DNA from: Gammaproteobacteria bacterium
Lineage (GTDB): Bacteria; Pseudomonadota; Gammaproteobacteria; SZUA-152
NCBI GenBank assembly: GCA_021647505.1
Contig: JAKIUN010000026.1
Location: 1 to 46,227, forward strand
Reading direction: 5' to 3'
DNA length: 46,227 bases
Part shown: positions 1-7,459 of the stretch, one piece after another
Position numbering within the stretch: position 1 is the stretch's first letter
Layout of the letters: each line of letters begins with the position of its first letter
Made by a program: the position numbers and the translations under genes
Notes under the pieces: generated by a model
The model's input: only the letters and a program-made list of their open reading frames with translations
Databases searched by the model: none
Told to the model about the DNA's origin: nothing

Positions 1-126
1 TGAAAAAAAGCGGTTTTTTGCAGGTTTTCAGTGGAAGGCCTGCTTTATTATAGCTTTCTTCGCGCCAGGAATGGAGTGGTTTTTTATATTAAATCATGAG
101 GTTGGATAGTTTTCGGGCGGGCACTA
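1..126. repeat. Left arm of exact terminal inverted repeat
   Basis: Bases 1-126 are the exact reverse complement of 46101-46226. The identity stops precisely at the stop codon of the genes on both sides: the TAG at 124-126 ends the left kinase and the TAG at 46101-46103 ends the right regulator. The next base inward differs. The outer part holds short self-complementary segments and T runs that look like a transcription terminator. The length of 126 equals one less than the common assembler k-mer of 127, so a contig-end artefact or a graph break at a repeat is more likely than true terminal repeats of a linear replicon. Confidence 0.9.
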
Positions 127-1191
127 TTTATATTCGTTGCGCACCACGGTGAGCGTGGTCTGAATAGCAGCATTGATGTCGATGGGTGCCTTGTCGTTGT
201 GCGGATGTGAAAAGACCTTCATGGCCGAAACGATAGAGCAGACCCGTGAGATGCCGTCGAGCGTGCGGTCGATGGCGCGCGGTGCGTGTTCTCGCAGGTA
301 ATCGAGATCGGCGCTGGCCTCTGCCACCTCGATGGTCGCGAGCAGGGCAAGGCCGTTATCGCCTTTGTGCACTGCATTCTTGAGCGTGGCGTAGTGTTCG
401 ATCAAGCCCAGCAAATCGTCGAAGGCCTCGTGCAAAAAATGCACATTGTCGCCAATGAACTGCATCGGCGTGTTGATTTCGTGGGTGACACCAGCGGCGA
501 GTTGTCCCACTGCTTCGAGCTTGTGGGCGAGTTGCAACTCCTGCTCCATGCGCTGCCGTTCCTGCATCTGCTGAACCAGTTGCGCATTGGCCTCGCGCAG
601 CTCGGTGGTACGCTCGCCGATGCGCACTTCCAATTTGTCATTGGCGCGTTGGATGGCCGACTCGGCCTGCTTGCGCTCCATGAGGTCATGGAGGATGCCA
701 AGACGCAGATTTTTGTCGATACGGATCGACGACAGGCTGACCCAGACTGGGGAGCCATCGGCATGTGTAAAGCGTATTTCACCATCGTTCAGCGGGCCTG
801 GATGCGTGTATTTCTCAGCATCGTCATGGGTCAGTGGGCTGGGCGCTCCTTCGTGTTCTTCACCGGAATTGCTTTGCAGACAGCGTTCAAAGTGTTCACA
901 GCTAAAGCAATGGGCAAGTTGGGCACGGTCTTCTTCCCACACAAAGGCGGTGAGCGGTTGGCCGAGTGATGCCTCTAGCGGGTGACCGAGCAGCGTTTCC
1001 CAGGCCTTGTTGAGAAACAACAGCCGGCCCTGGGCATCGGTCTCGAAGACCACCTCTTGCAGTTTTTCCACCCGCTGGCGAGATTTTCGTTCAGAGGAAG
1101 AAAGCGCCTCGATCAGGCGGTAGCGGCTCTGGATTTCCAGTTCACCTTGTTCCCGGAGGTCTTCCGTTTGCGAATCGATTTGCTTATTCAT
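124..1191 (-). pseudogene. PAS-domain sensor histidine kinase, 3' truncated
   Basis: The first half of a cytoplasmic sensor kinase, 355 residues. Residues about 40-160 form a PAS domain, about 172-225 a coiled coil, and about 218-330 a HisKA dimerisation domain with phosphoacceptor His237 in a THEINTP box. The ATP-binding domain (N, G1 and G2 boxes) is missing. The frame stops just after VVRNEYK, the point where such kinases normally enter the ATPase domain, and the stop TAG is the first codon of the terminal inverted repeat. The start at 1191 is chosen because its ATG overlaps the stop of the upstream hydrolase by 8 bases; a longer frame upstream only shadows that gene. It is probably the kinase partner of the regulator at 1966-2574. 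Whether the truncation is biological or an assembly joint cannot be told here. Confidence 0.8.
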
Positions 1192-1864
1192 GATTTCCGT
1201 CAATGGCTTGTGAAGTGGGGGCGCGGCTGACGGTAGTGGCAGCTGTGTGCTGTTCTGCCAATGGCACAGCCATTTCCTGCAAAAGCGTCTGGTGGCCCAT
1301 GACCCTGGCATAGAGCGGGAAAATCTGTTCGCAATAGAAATCCTGCTCAAAATTGCTGCGTCCTGAGATGCAGTCCGAGAGAATGGTGACGCGGTAGCCG
1401 CGTTCATGGGCGGCGCGGCCGCCGGAGTCGATACAGATGGAGGTCACGGTGCCGGTAATGATCACATCTTCGATGTGGCGGTCTTGCAGAACCTGATCCA
1501 GGGCGGTGTTGGAAAAGGCATTGAGACCGCGCTTACCGGGAACCTGCAAAATACGATCACCGAAACGGCGCAGCTGTTCGATGGTTTCCGCACCCTGCGT
1601 GCCGGCCTTGAAGGCACCGGCTTCCTTGATGCTGGCGAGGATGCCCACCGGCTCTTCGAGTTCGCTGTAGTCCGGGGTAAAAATGATCGGTGTGGCGATG
1701 AGTAGAGCCGGTGTGGGGGCCAGGGCGTCCAACAGCGTGACTGTATTGTCGAGGGTGCCGGTGACCCGGGACGATTCCTCGACGACAGAATGCAGGATAC
1801 CGTCAGGCGAGAAATAATCGTTCTGATAGCCGATGAAAATCACGGCGGTGGTTTCAGGCTTCAT
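1184..1864 (-). CDS. Isochorismatase-fold cysteine hydrolase, variant active site
   Basis: A 226-residue member of the isochorismatase-like (cysteine hydrolase) superfamily, whose enzymes hydrolyse amides or vinyl ethers with an Asp-Lys-Cys triad. The Lys (K111 in PGKRGLNAF) and the nucleophile Cys (C144 in TVTSICIDS) are visible. The usual first Asp of the D-x-Q motif is Gly here (G12 in FIGYQNDYF), so normal catalysis is doubtful, or another residue such as D16 takes over. The start at 1864 is fixed by an AGGAGG ribosome site just upstream. The gene lies between a response regulator and a histidine kinase, 101 bases after the first and overlapping the second by 8 bases, so it is probably co-transcribed with them. 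The substrate is unknown; a sensory or binding role is possible. Confidence 0.8.
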   Translation of the reverse strand: MKPETTAVIFIGYQNDYFSPDGILHSVVEESSRVTGTLDNTVTLLDALAPTPALLIATPIIFTPDYSELEEPVGILASIKEAGAFKAGTQGAETIEQLRRFGDRILQVPGKRGLNAFSNTALDQVLQDRHIEDVIITGTVTSICIDSGGRAAHERGYRVTILSDCISGRSNFEQDFYCEQIFPLYARVMGHQTLLQEMAVPLAEQHTAATTVSRAPTSQAIDGNHE

Positions 1865-1965
1865 GTGGCCTCCTGATGAATGGCGGGGTGTAGTGCTTAG
1901 CTTGTTTATCGGTATATCGGGGGCTGGGCCTATGGCCCAAAACGAGGCATTTTGTGTATGACGGG

Positions 1966-2574
1966 CTATTTTTTCTGGGGCCGGCACTTGCCAATCAGTT
2001 GTGACTGGGAATGTACATTCAGCTTGTGAAACAGTGCCTTGAGGTGATTGCGTACGGTGTGGGGGCTGATATGCAGGCGGGTGGCAATGCCGCTGACGCG
2101 ATGCCCATCCAGCAACAATTTCAGCACGCCCTGTTCGCGGGAGGAGAACGCGGCCACTTCGTCAGTGGAAAGACCCTGTCCGAATGGGTCAGATTTGACG
2201 GTCAGTGGTGTTTGGTTGTCAAAGGCATCCGTGACAACCTCGATAAAATCCTTAGGATTGCAGGGTTTTTGTAGCAAACGAAAGATCCGCCCCGCATTGA
2301 TTGCCCGCGCGGCCGCCGCCACCGTTGCCTGGCCGGTGAGCGTAATCCTTACCGTGTTTGGGTAGCGTCGGGCGACAATGGCCAGAAACTCGGAGCCGCA
2401 CATACCCGGCATCACTTCATCGGCCACCACTACATCTACATTTTCCTGCGACAAGCACTCAAGACCCTCGGCCACCGAAGCGGCTGTCAGCACTCGGTGC
2501 GGCTGATTGCGCAAGGTAATCATCAGCCCCTCAAGCAGAAAGAGATCATCATCGACCAGTAGAATTGTGCCCAT
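1966..2574 (-). CDS. Two-component response regulator, REC plus LuxR HTH
   Basis: A 202-residue DNA-binding response regulator. The N-terminal receiver (about 3-120) has the acidic pocket D8-D10, phosphoacceptor D52 in ADEVMPGM, T80 and K103. A LuxR/GerE helix-turn-helix spans about 140-200 (motif HTVRNHLKALFHKL). The ATG at 2574 is preferred because AAAGG lies 7 bases upstream; a GTG six codons earlier has no ribosome site. It heads a minus-strand group with the isochorismatase-like gene and the PAS kinase, which suggests a kinase-regulator pair. The target genes are not evident from the sequence. Confidence 0.88.
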   Translation of the reverse strand: MGTILLVDDDLFLLEGLMITLRNQPHRVLTAASVAEGLECLSQENVDVVVADEVMPGMCGSEFLAIVARRYPNTVRITLTGQATVAAAARAINAGRIFRLLQKPCNPKDFIEVVTDAFDNQTPLTVKSDPFGQGLSTDEVAAFSSREQGVLKLLLDGHRVSGIATRLHISPHTVRNHLKALFHKLNVHSQSQLIGKCRPQKK

Positions 2575-2769
2575 TTGATCGCCTTTTGCCACTGGGGTGG
2601 CATAGATTGAATCTTCTCCAGCTATTAACGGCCAGGTGCCTATGTGCTTAACTGGCAGGCCGTTGGAGTCGTCCGGCAGGGTATGATTGTTATTGATATC
2701 AGGTGATCTGGATTTATGTTTGAATGGCGTCCTTTCAGTATGAAAGTGTCATGGGAGTCAAAACTGTAG

Positions 2770-3462
2770 ATGAAATATGGGATGGAAAAGCCATTGCGAA
2801 TGAAACCTGGAAATAACATGTACTTTGTCGGTTTAGACAATCTGGTCGTTGTGTTTTCCTGCAAAGTAGTTGTCTCATTGGTTATTGTCCTGTCGAGCAT
2901 TTTCTATTGCCGTATCGGGCTTACAGATTCTTTTGAGCATGAATTGGTGAAGGCCGCTATCGAAAGAACAAATCACAGCATCAAATATGATGGCGCTTAC
3001 TATGCTATCGATTATCCTGGAGGAGATGTGCCTGCCAGTATTGGGGTTTGTACGGATGTGGTGATACGAGCTTATCGAAAAGTAGGGCTAGATCTGCAAA
3101 AAGAGGTGCATGAAGATATTTCTGCGCATTTTAATTCCTATCCTTCCCGGCGTATATGGGGCTTATCGAAGCCAGACACCAATATCGATCATCGACGAGT
3201 CCCCAATTTGCAGATATTTTTCGCAAGAAATGGCATAAAACTACCTGTAACCAATAATGCAAACGACTACAAGACTGGTGATATCGTAACCTGGATGCTG
3301 ACAGGAAATTCCCCGCATATTGGCATTGTTACAGATCAGAAGAGTATCGACGGAAAACGTCCTTTAATCGTTCATAATATAGGCTTCGGGCCTAAACTGG
3401 AGGATATTCTTTTTGAGTTCAAAATAACCGGCCACTATAGATATATACCGGGAAAAACATAA
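2770..3462 (+). CDS. DUF1287 family protein, membrane-anchored
   Basis: Up to 230 residues. A hydrophobic segment at about 22-47 looks like a signal anchor or uncleaved signal peptide. The remainder matches the DUF1287 (YijF-like) family, which has an NlpC/P60-like fold: Cys94 in GVCTDVV, His183 in SPHIGIV and His202 in VHNIG are the likely catalytic-type residues. NlpC/P60 relatives act on peptides, often cell-wall peptides, but the substrate of this family is not established. The start is uncertain: ATGs at 2770, 2782, 2800 and 2818 are all in frame, and only weak purine-rich sites precede them. Base composition is more AT-rich than the genes further right. Confidence 0.75.
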   Translation: MKYGMEKPLRMKPGNNMYFVGLDNLVVVFSCKVVVSLVIVLSSIFYCRIGLTDSFEHELVKAAIERTNHSIKYDGAYYAIDYPGGDVPASIGVCTDVVIRAYRKVGLDLQKEVHEDISAHFNSYPSRRIWGLSKPDTNIDHRRVPNLQIFFARNGIKLPVTNNANDYKTGDIVTWMLTGNSPHIGIVTDQKSIDGKRPLIVHNIGFGPKLEDILFEFKITGHYRYIPGKT

Positions 3463-3626
3463 TCAGAGCATATTATATAAAAGGAAATGGAAGGACTTGC
3501 CTCTAAAAGCTGGCCATTATTTTTGCTCATCGTCGGTAGGGTTGGCGAGTTTTGTATGGCCGTGCAATTGATGTGCGTGTCTGAATTCTGGAAAATCTAT
3601 CGAGTCTGACCCTGACGGCTCTCTAC

Positions 3627-3654
3627 AAAAACCTGGTAGGGTGGTCAGGTTTTT
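3627..3654. terminator. Bidirectional intrinsic terminator-like hairpin
   Basis: AAAAACCTG at 3627-3635 pairs perfectly with CAGGTTTTT at 3646-3654 around a 10-base loop. The T run makes a rho-independent terminator plausible on either strand. It lies 165 bases after the DUF1287 stop and is the first likely stop signal for that gene. Confidence 0.6.
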
Positions 3655-3723
3655 CATGCCCACGAGGACATTCGTGGTAGTGATGCCGAGGATATCAAGG
3701 AAGCAATCCACGACGAAAGGGAA

Positions 3724-3918
3724 ATGCGTTTCCTGGACTGCCTGCCTGACGGCGATATCGACCAGATTGGCTTATACCTGAGAGCGGATGATGATGACCA
3801 TGGGGATGATGAAGATAAGGATGATGACAAAGACGATGGTGGAGAGAAGGATGATAAAGACAAGGGTGATCACAAGAAGCATGACGGAGACAAGGAGCAC
3901 AGCAAGTCACATGACTAA
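3724..3918 (+). CDS. Small Asp/Lys-rich hypothetical protein
   Basis: 64 residues: about 20 ordinary residues (MRFLDCLPDGDIDQIGLYLR), then a low-complexity tail of Asp, Lys, Glu, Gly and His. The frame is open back to 3640 and translates plausibly there, but contains no start codon before 3724, so this may be the remnant of a longer gene. AAAGGG lies only a few bases before the ATG. The codon run is simple (GATGATGATGAC), so the frame could be open by chance. Acidic tails of this type bind cations in some exported proteins, but no signal peptide is seen. No family recognised. Confidence 0.3.
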   Translation: MRFLDCLPDGDIDQIGLYLRADDDDHGDDEDKDDDKDDGGEKDDKDKGDHKKHDGDKEHSKSHD

Positions 3919-3965
3919 TGTGAGGTAAAAAACCGGGTGGTTTATCTTTTATACCGGATACCGGG

Positions 3966-3994
3966 AAAAAGGGCGGGTTACATCGCCCCTTTTT
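3966..3994. terminator. Bidirectional intrinsic terminator
   Basis: AAAAAGGGCG at 3966-3975 pairs with CGCCC plus TTTTT at 3984-3994 around a short loop. It lies between the acidic ORF (plus) and the DUF6471 gene (minus), which converge here, so it can end transcription from both sides. Confidence 0.7.
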
Positions 3995-4024
3995 GTTCTT
4001 TCGAGTGGGCTTTTTCGGCAAAAT

Positions 4025-4291
4025 TTATTGTTGAGAATCCTGCCATATTTCCTGGATCAGCTCACTGTCGAGCCGACGGACATTAAGGACGAGTAAAATT
4101 TGTAAGAGCAGTTGCGCACCTAGAATACCTTTGTTAATTTTTGATCGAAGATTATCCGGCGATTGATTCGTGCCAATCTGCGCCAATCGATGGCTCAATT
4201 CCTTATAGTCCACCGATTTTTTACTCATTTCGGATCGGATAAACTGCTTGACAACCTTATTCCACGTGAACGTGTTATCTTTGCTGTGCAT
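4025..4291 (-). CDS. DUF6471 domain protein, likely small DNA-binding protein
   Basis: 88 residues resembling the DUF6471 family, small proteins with a helix-turn-helix-like pattern (DYKELSHRLAQIG, then NLRSKINKG and ILGAQLLLQILLVLNV). Such proteins are often annotated as putative regulators; a function is not established. The start at 4291 is preferred over a GTG at 4357 because a consensus TATAAT on the minus strand lies at 4329-4334, which would put the longer start upstream of the promoter. It is divergent from yjfI, with a perfect GAACA-A-TGTTC palindrome in between, so it may regulate itself or the yjf genes (inference). Confidence 0.65.
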   Translation of the reverse strand: MHSKDNTFTWNKVVKQFIRSEMSKKSVDYKELSHRLAQIGTNQSPDNLRSKINKGILGAQLLLQILLVLNVRRLDSELIQEIWQDSQQ

Positions 4292-4328
4292 GAAATAAGT
4301 GTCCCATCGTTGGTGTGATTTCAGGTGA

Positions 4329-4378
4329 ATTATAGCTGATTGTGAACAATGTTCCACAAATGGTGATAATAGTTGACT
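4329..4378. promoter_or_regulatory. Divergent promoter region with palindrome, DUF6471/yjfI
   Basis: Reading the minus strand, TATAAT (4334-4329) is a consensus -10 for the DUF6471 gene; its -35 is weak. GAACAATGTTC at 4344-4354 is a perfect palindrome with one central base, inside a looser TTGTG/CACAA frame. On the plus strand TTGACT at 4373-4378 is a -35-like box pointing to yjfI, with AT-rich TATTAT or TTATCT downstream at non-ideal spacing. The palindrome upstream of the minus -10 could be an operator. Confidence 0.45.
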
Positions 4379-4450
4379 TTCGGATAGGTTGATATTATCT
4401 TGTCTTCAATGCTGGTTGCAACCGGTGTGAACGAAAAATTAGGGGTAAAT

Positions 4451-4840
4451 ATGAGTTGGGAAATTAAAACGTTGGCAGCACTGCTGGATCAGGATGAAAA
4501 CCTGGCCGTATCTCAGGAAGGCGACTGCCTTTTTCTCACGAGTGAGCATGGTATTGATGCTTACGTTTCCTTGGGTGGTGAGCAGATCATCGTCGAATCT
4601 CTGCTTTTTGCTATGTCTCAGGTTTCCAATACGGCATCCTTAAATGAAGCTATATTGCGCTCCCATAAACTTTTCCCATTAACAACAGTAGGGATTGTTA
4701 GTGTAGACGGTACGGAATATTACGCGGCATTTGGTGCGTTATCGGTTAATTCGAGTGAGGATGATATTCGCCTTGAGATCGATTTTTTGTTCCAGAATAT
4801 CGAGGATATGCTCGATACCTATGAAGAATTCATAAATTAA
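4451..4840 (+). CDS. yjfI: YjfI family protein (DUF2170)
   Basis: 129 residues matching the DUF2170/YjfI family: compact, acidic, soluble, no signal peptide or membrane segment. The start at 4451 follows AGGGG six bases upstream; longer in-frame TTG or ATG starts at 4400 and 4409 lack ribosome sites. YjfI has no proven biochemical role, but it is consistently encoded next to a PspA-like protein, as here (yjfJ follows after 22 bases), and is thought to be its partner. This is the first gene of the yjf locus. Confidence 0.85.
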   Translation: MSWEIKTLAALLDQDENLAVSQEGDCLFLTSEHGIDAYVSLGGEQIIVESLLFAMSQVSNTASLNEAILRSHKLFPLTTVGIVSVDGTEYYAAFGALSVNSSEDDIRLEIDFLFQNIEDMLDTYEEFIN

Positions 4841-4862
4841 TGTTAGTAAAGGTGAATACCCT

Positions 4863-5549
4863 ATGAGTGTTTGGACAAGATTATTTTCTGCAGTGAAAGG
4901 CGGTGTTAACGAGGCGGCGGAAGCCGTGGCTGACTCCCAAGCCTTGCGAATACTGGATCAAGAGATTCGGGAGTCTGAAATCGAGTTACGTCGATCCGAA
5001 GAGTCATTAACCACGATTATCGCCAAACAAAAGCTGGCTAAACGGAAAATGGATGATTTCGATGCCAGCGTAGTGGAGCATGAAAGCTACGCGAGTCAAG
5101 CACTTGAAAAGGGAGATGAAAACCTGGCTTTGGAGATTGCGGAAAAAATTGCGGACCTGGAATCTCAACGGGAAACAGAAAAAGAATTCTTGAATCAGTT
5201 TGAATCTTCATCGATCAATCTGCGTAAATCAATCAAAGATGCGAAAATAAGCCTGCGTCGAATGCAGCAACAAGTTGATACGGTGAAAGCAACAGCATCC
5301 GTTCAGAAAGCACAAACAGCAGTTTCATCGCGACACCTTGGTGCCAATTCTAAAATGAAAACGGCTGCTGAATCTTTGGAGCGTATCAAATCGAAGCAAC
5401 AAGAGCGGCAAGCCGAACTTGAGGCCGCAAATGAATTGGCCGCTGATGAAACTGGCGATGATCTGGGTGCGAAATTAAAAGCAGCGGGTATCGTCGGCTC
5501 CACCTCAAAGGAAGATATACTGGCACGTATTAGGGCTAAAAAGGGCTAA
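4863..5549 (+). CDS. yjfJ: PspA/IM30 (ESCRT-III-like) family protein YjfJ
   Basis: 228 residues, almost wholly helical and charged, with the long coiled-coil pattern of PspA/IM30/Vipp1 proteins, which polymerise on and remodel membranes under stress. The N-terminus (SVWTRLFSAVKGGVNEAAEA) is an amphipathic helix suited to membrane contact. Coiled coil covers about 25-150 and the C-terminal end (STSKEDILARIRAKKG) resembles the YjfJ branch. AAAGGTG precedes the ATG. It is co-transcribed with yjfI. A strong terminator hairpin follows 51 bases after the stop, so PspA-like protein may be made in excess of the downstream channel and YjfKLMC proteins. Confidence 0.9.
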   Translation: MSVWTRLFSAVKGGVNEAAEAVADSQALRILDQEIRESEIELRRSEESLTTIIAKQKLAKRKMDDFDASVVEHESYASQALEKGDENLALEIAEKIADLESQRETEKEFLNQFESSSINLRKSIKDAKISLRRMQQQVDTVKATASVQKAQTAVSSRHLGANSKMKTAAESLERIKSKQQERQAELEAANELAADETGDDLGAKLKAAGIVGSTSKEDILARIRAKKG

Positions 5550-5600
5550 ATTCTATTCACTACAGAAAAGTTACCTGCCACGCCTCGCCTCGTTGCGGAG

Positions 5601-5640
5601 AACACGAACGTTTACATTCATGTAACGTTCGTGTTTTTCT
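5601..5640 (+). terminator. Strong intrinsic terminator inside the yjf locus
   Basis: AACACGAACGTT (5601-5612) pairs with AACGTTCGTGTT (5624-5635); ACAT/ATGT extends the stem inward past one bulged T, and TTTCT follows. The stem is 16 bp. It sits between yjfJ and the channel gene, so the locus is either two transcription units or one with attenuation. Confidence 0.85.
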
Positions 5641-5702
5641 GTTCTACGGGTAAACTAACCGGCTGGGCTGGGTTGACGTTATTGCGCTAGGTTGTGGTTC
5701 AT

Positions 5703-6749
5703 ATGTACGTACTGTTAAGACTGCGGAAAGCCTTATCAAAATACATGATGTCATTTAGTTGGCAGGGGGTTTTTGGCGCGCTCATCGCCTATCTGGGCAT
5801 CGCATGGCTGTTGTTGTTGTTCGCGGGTGAAAAGGAAATTATCGCCGCCAATACGTTCTTTTACTGGGTTTTGGTTACGGCCTCCACGGTTGGATATGGT
5901 GATATATCACCGAGTACTACCGTTGGCAAACATGTCGTGGCGTTTTTCATTATTCCTGTAGGCATTGGATTGTTTGCTATGATAGTGGGGCGAATTGCCG
6001 TTTTTGTGTCAACCCAGTGGAGGAAAGGTGTAATGGGCTATAAGTCACTCCATGCTCAAGATCATATCGTTGTTATTGGCTGGAATCAGCAGCGTACTTT
6101 ATTACTTCTGAATTTGTTGCTGGCAGAGCTTAAACAAGGCGAGAAAAAACAAATCGTGCTGTGTGTAACCAAGGATATTGAAAACCCGCTACCGGAATCC
6201 GTTGAGTTTGTCAAGGCGAGGGTTTTTAACGACCAAGATGACATGGCGAGGGCGTGTATTGATAAAGCATCAACTATTATTATTGATACCCCGCTGGATG
6301 ACGTAACAATGACAACGGCACTGTTTTGTTTCAAACAAAACTCGACAGCTCATATTATCGCCTATTTTATGGATGAATCATTAAGTGCGTTATTGAAATC
6401 ACATTGTCCGAGTATTGAGTGTACGCCCTCTGTTTCGGTTGAAATGCTTGCGAAAGCCGCCATGGATCCAGGTTCAAGTGTGTTACATCAACAACTGCTG
6501 AATGCGACCCGAGGAACCACGCAGTATTCGATACACTATCCTGAAAATTGCCCGGAAATCAAGGTGGAGCCGATTTTCGAGGGGTTTAAAAAACACCACA
6601 ATGCGACATTTATCGGCATAAAGAGCCTAAAAAATGGCGATATGCTTCTTAACCCTGGGCTGAGTGATACAATCGAGCCTGGCTGTATTCTTTATTATAT
6701 CTCCGAATCCCGCATAAAAAATATTGACTGGCAGGCATTGTATGTTTGA
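5703..6749 (+). CDS. Two-TM potassium channel with RCK domain
   Basis: 348 residues. TM1 is about 22-41 and TM2 about 77-103. Between them is a pore helix and a canonical K+ selectivity filter, TVGYGD (62-67). From about 119 follows an RCK (TrkA-N-like) regulatory domain beginning HIVVIGWNQQ. The glycine motif is of the GW-S/N type seen in MthK-like channels rather than the GxGxxG of NAD-binding TrkA, so ligand gating by an ion rather than NAD is plausible. The C-terminal part (about 270-345) may be RCK-C-like. A GTG at 5694 is an alternative start; neither has a strong ribosome site. The gene overlaps yjfK by 8 bases. In E. coli the yjf operon lacks this gene, so here a K+ channel is built into the PspA-like locus. 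Confidence 0.88.
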   Translation: MYVLLRLRKALSKYMMSFSWQGVFGALIAYLGIAWLLLLFAGEKEIIAANTFFYWVLVTASTVGYGDISPSTTVGKHVVAFFIIPVGIGLFAMIVGRIAVFVSTQWRKGVMGYKSLHAQDHIVVIGWNQQRTLLLLNLLLAELKQGEKKQIVLCVTKDIENPLPESVEFVKARVFNDQDDMARACIDKASTIIIDTPLDDVTMTTALFCFKQNSTAHIIAYFMDESLSALLKSHCPSIECTPSVSVEMLAKAAMDPGSSVLHQQLLNATRGTTQYSIHYPENCPEIKVEPIFEGFKKHHNATFIGIKSLKNGDMLLNPGLSDTIEPGCILYYISESRIKNIDWQALYV

Positions 6750-7389
6750 TTTTTTCAAGAGCAAAAAAACCGAAAAGACAAAACCTGTCATGCCGGAAGT
6801 GCTGGGCTTGCGCCTGGGTGGTGCGGTAGAACTGAACGTACTTAAATTGCGCATGACCGATGACTATACCATTTTTGAAAATGTCGCCAAAATACAGGCT
6901 ATTCAGGCCGTAGGCGTGGTCAAGCTTGATGAGCACTCCACCATCGTGCGTTATTACACTGATGATGATGGTTTTTTTCAAGTGATTCTAAATGGTGGAA
7001 TGACAGAGAGCCATATCGAAGACCTGAAACTATGGTTTTTTTATGATACCCAAGGTGTATCCGGCAACACGGAATGGAATGCGCAACTTAAAAGTGGCAT
7101 AAGTAAGCCTGAGCATGAATTGTCAGGGCAGAAATTTTACCGTGTTTGGAACGACGTGAGCGGTGATAGTCCACCCGTATCGATGACTGAAACCACGACC
7201 TGTTCCGATGGTAACGAATCAACCACAGACCAATTTGTCATGCTCTATGAGCGAGAAAGTAAGCCTGACTTTTTCGAATTTCTAATGCTCTCAGGTGAAG
7301 AGAAAATTATTGATAATCACCCGGAACGTTGCCTGGTCTTCAGTACAGGGATAAACCTTAGTAGCGCTGATTTTGAGGTTATAGGGTAA
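6742..7389 (+). CDS. yjfK: YjfK family protein (DUF2491)
   Basis: 215 residues matching DUF2491/YjfK, a soluble family of unknown activity found in yjfIJKLMC-type loci. It begins MFDFFKSKK followed by a conserved domain (LGLRLGGAVELN, DDGFFQVILNGG). The ATG overlaps the channel stop (ATGTTTGA, 8 bases), indicating coupled translation; AGGC lies upstream. A TTG six codons earlier is less likely. The context suggests a membrane-stress or membrane-repair role with the PspA-like protein (inference). Confidence 0.85.
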   Translation: MFDFFKSKKTEKTKPVMPEVLGLRLGGAVELNVLKLRMTDDYTIFENVAKIQAIQAVGVVKLDEHSTIVRYYTDDDGFFQVILNGGMTESHIEDLKLWFFYDTQGVSGNTEWNAQLKSGISKPEHELSGQKFYRVWNDVSGDSPPVSMTETTTCSDGNESTTDQFVMLYERESKPDFFEFLMLSGEEKIIDNHPERCLVFSTGINLSSADFEVIG

Positions 7390-7459
7390 TATACCTGTCG
7401 CAGGCATGGCAAGACAGATGAGCAGGACAACCTAAATTTTCAGCTTACAGGATGACATT

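Noticed and set aside
1192-1407. 72-codon N-terminal extension of the PAS kinase
   Set aside because: It lies inside the isochorismatase-like gene in another frame and is low-quality sequence; the ATG at 1191 has the coupled start.
4344-4354. GAACAATGTTC as a Gram-positive LexA (DinR) box
   Set aside because: That box needs GAAC-n4-GTTC; here the gap is three bases and the host is a Gammaproteobacterium.
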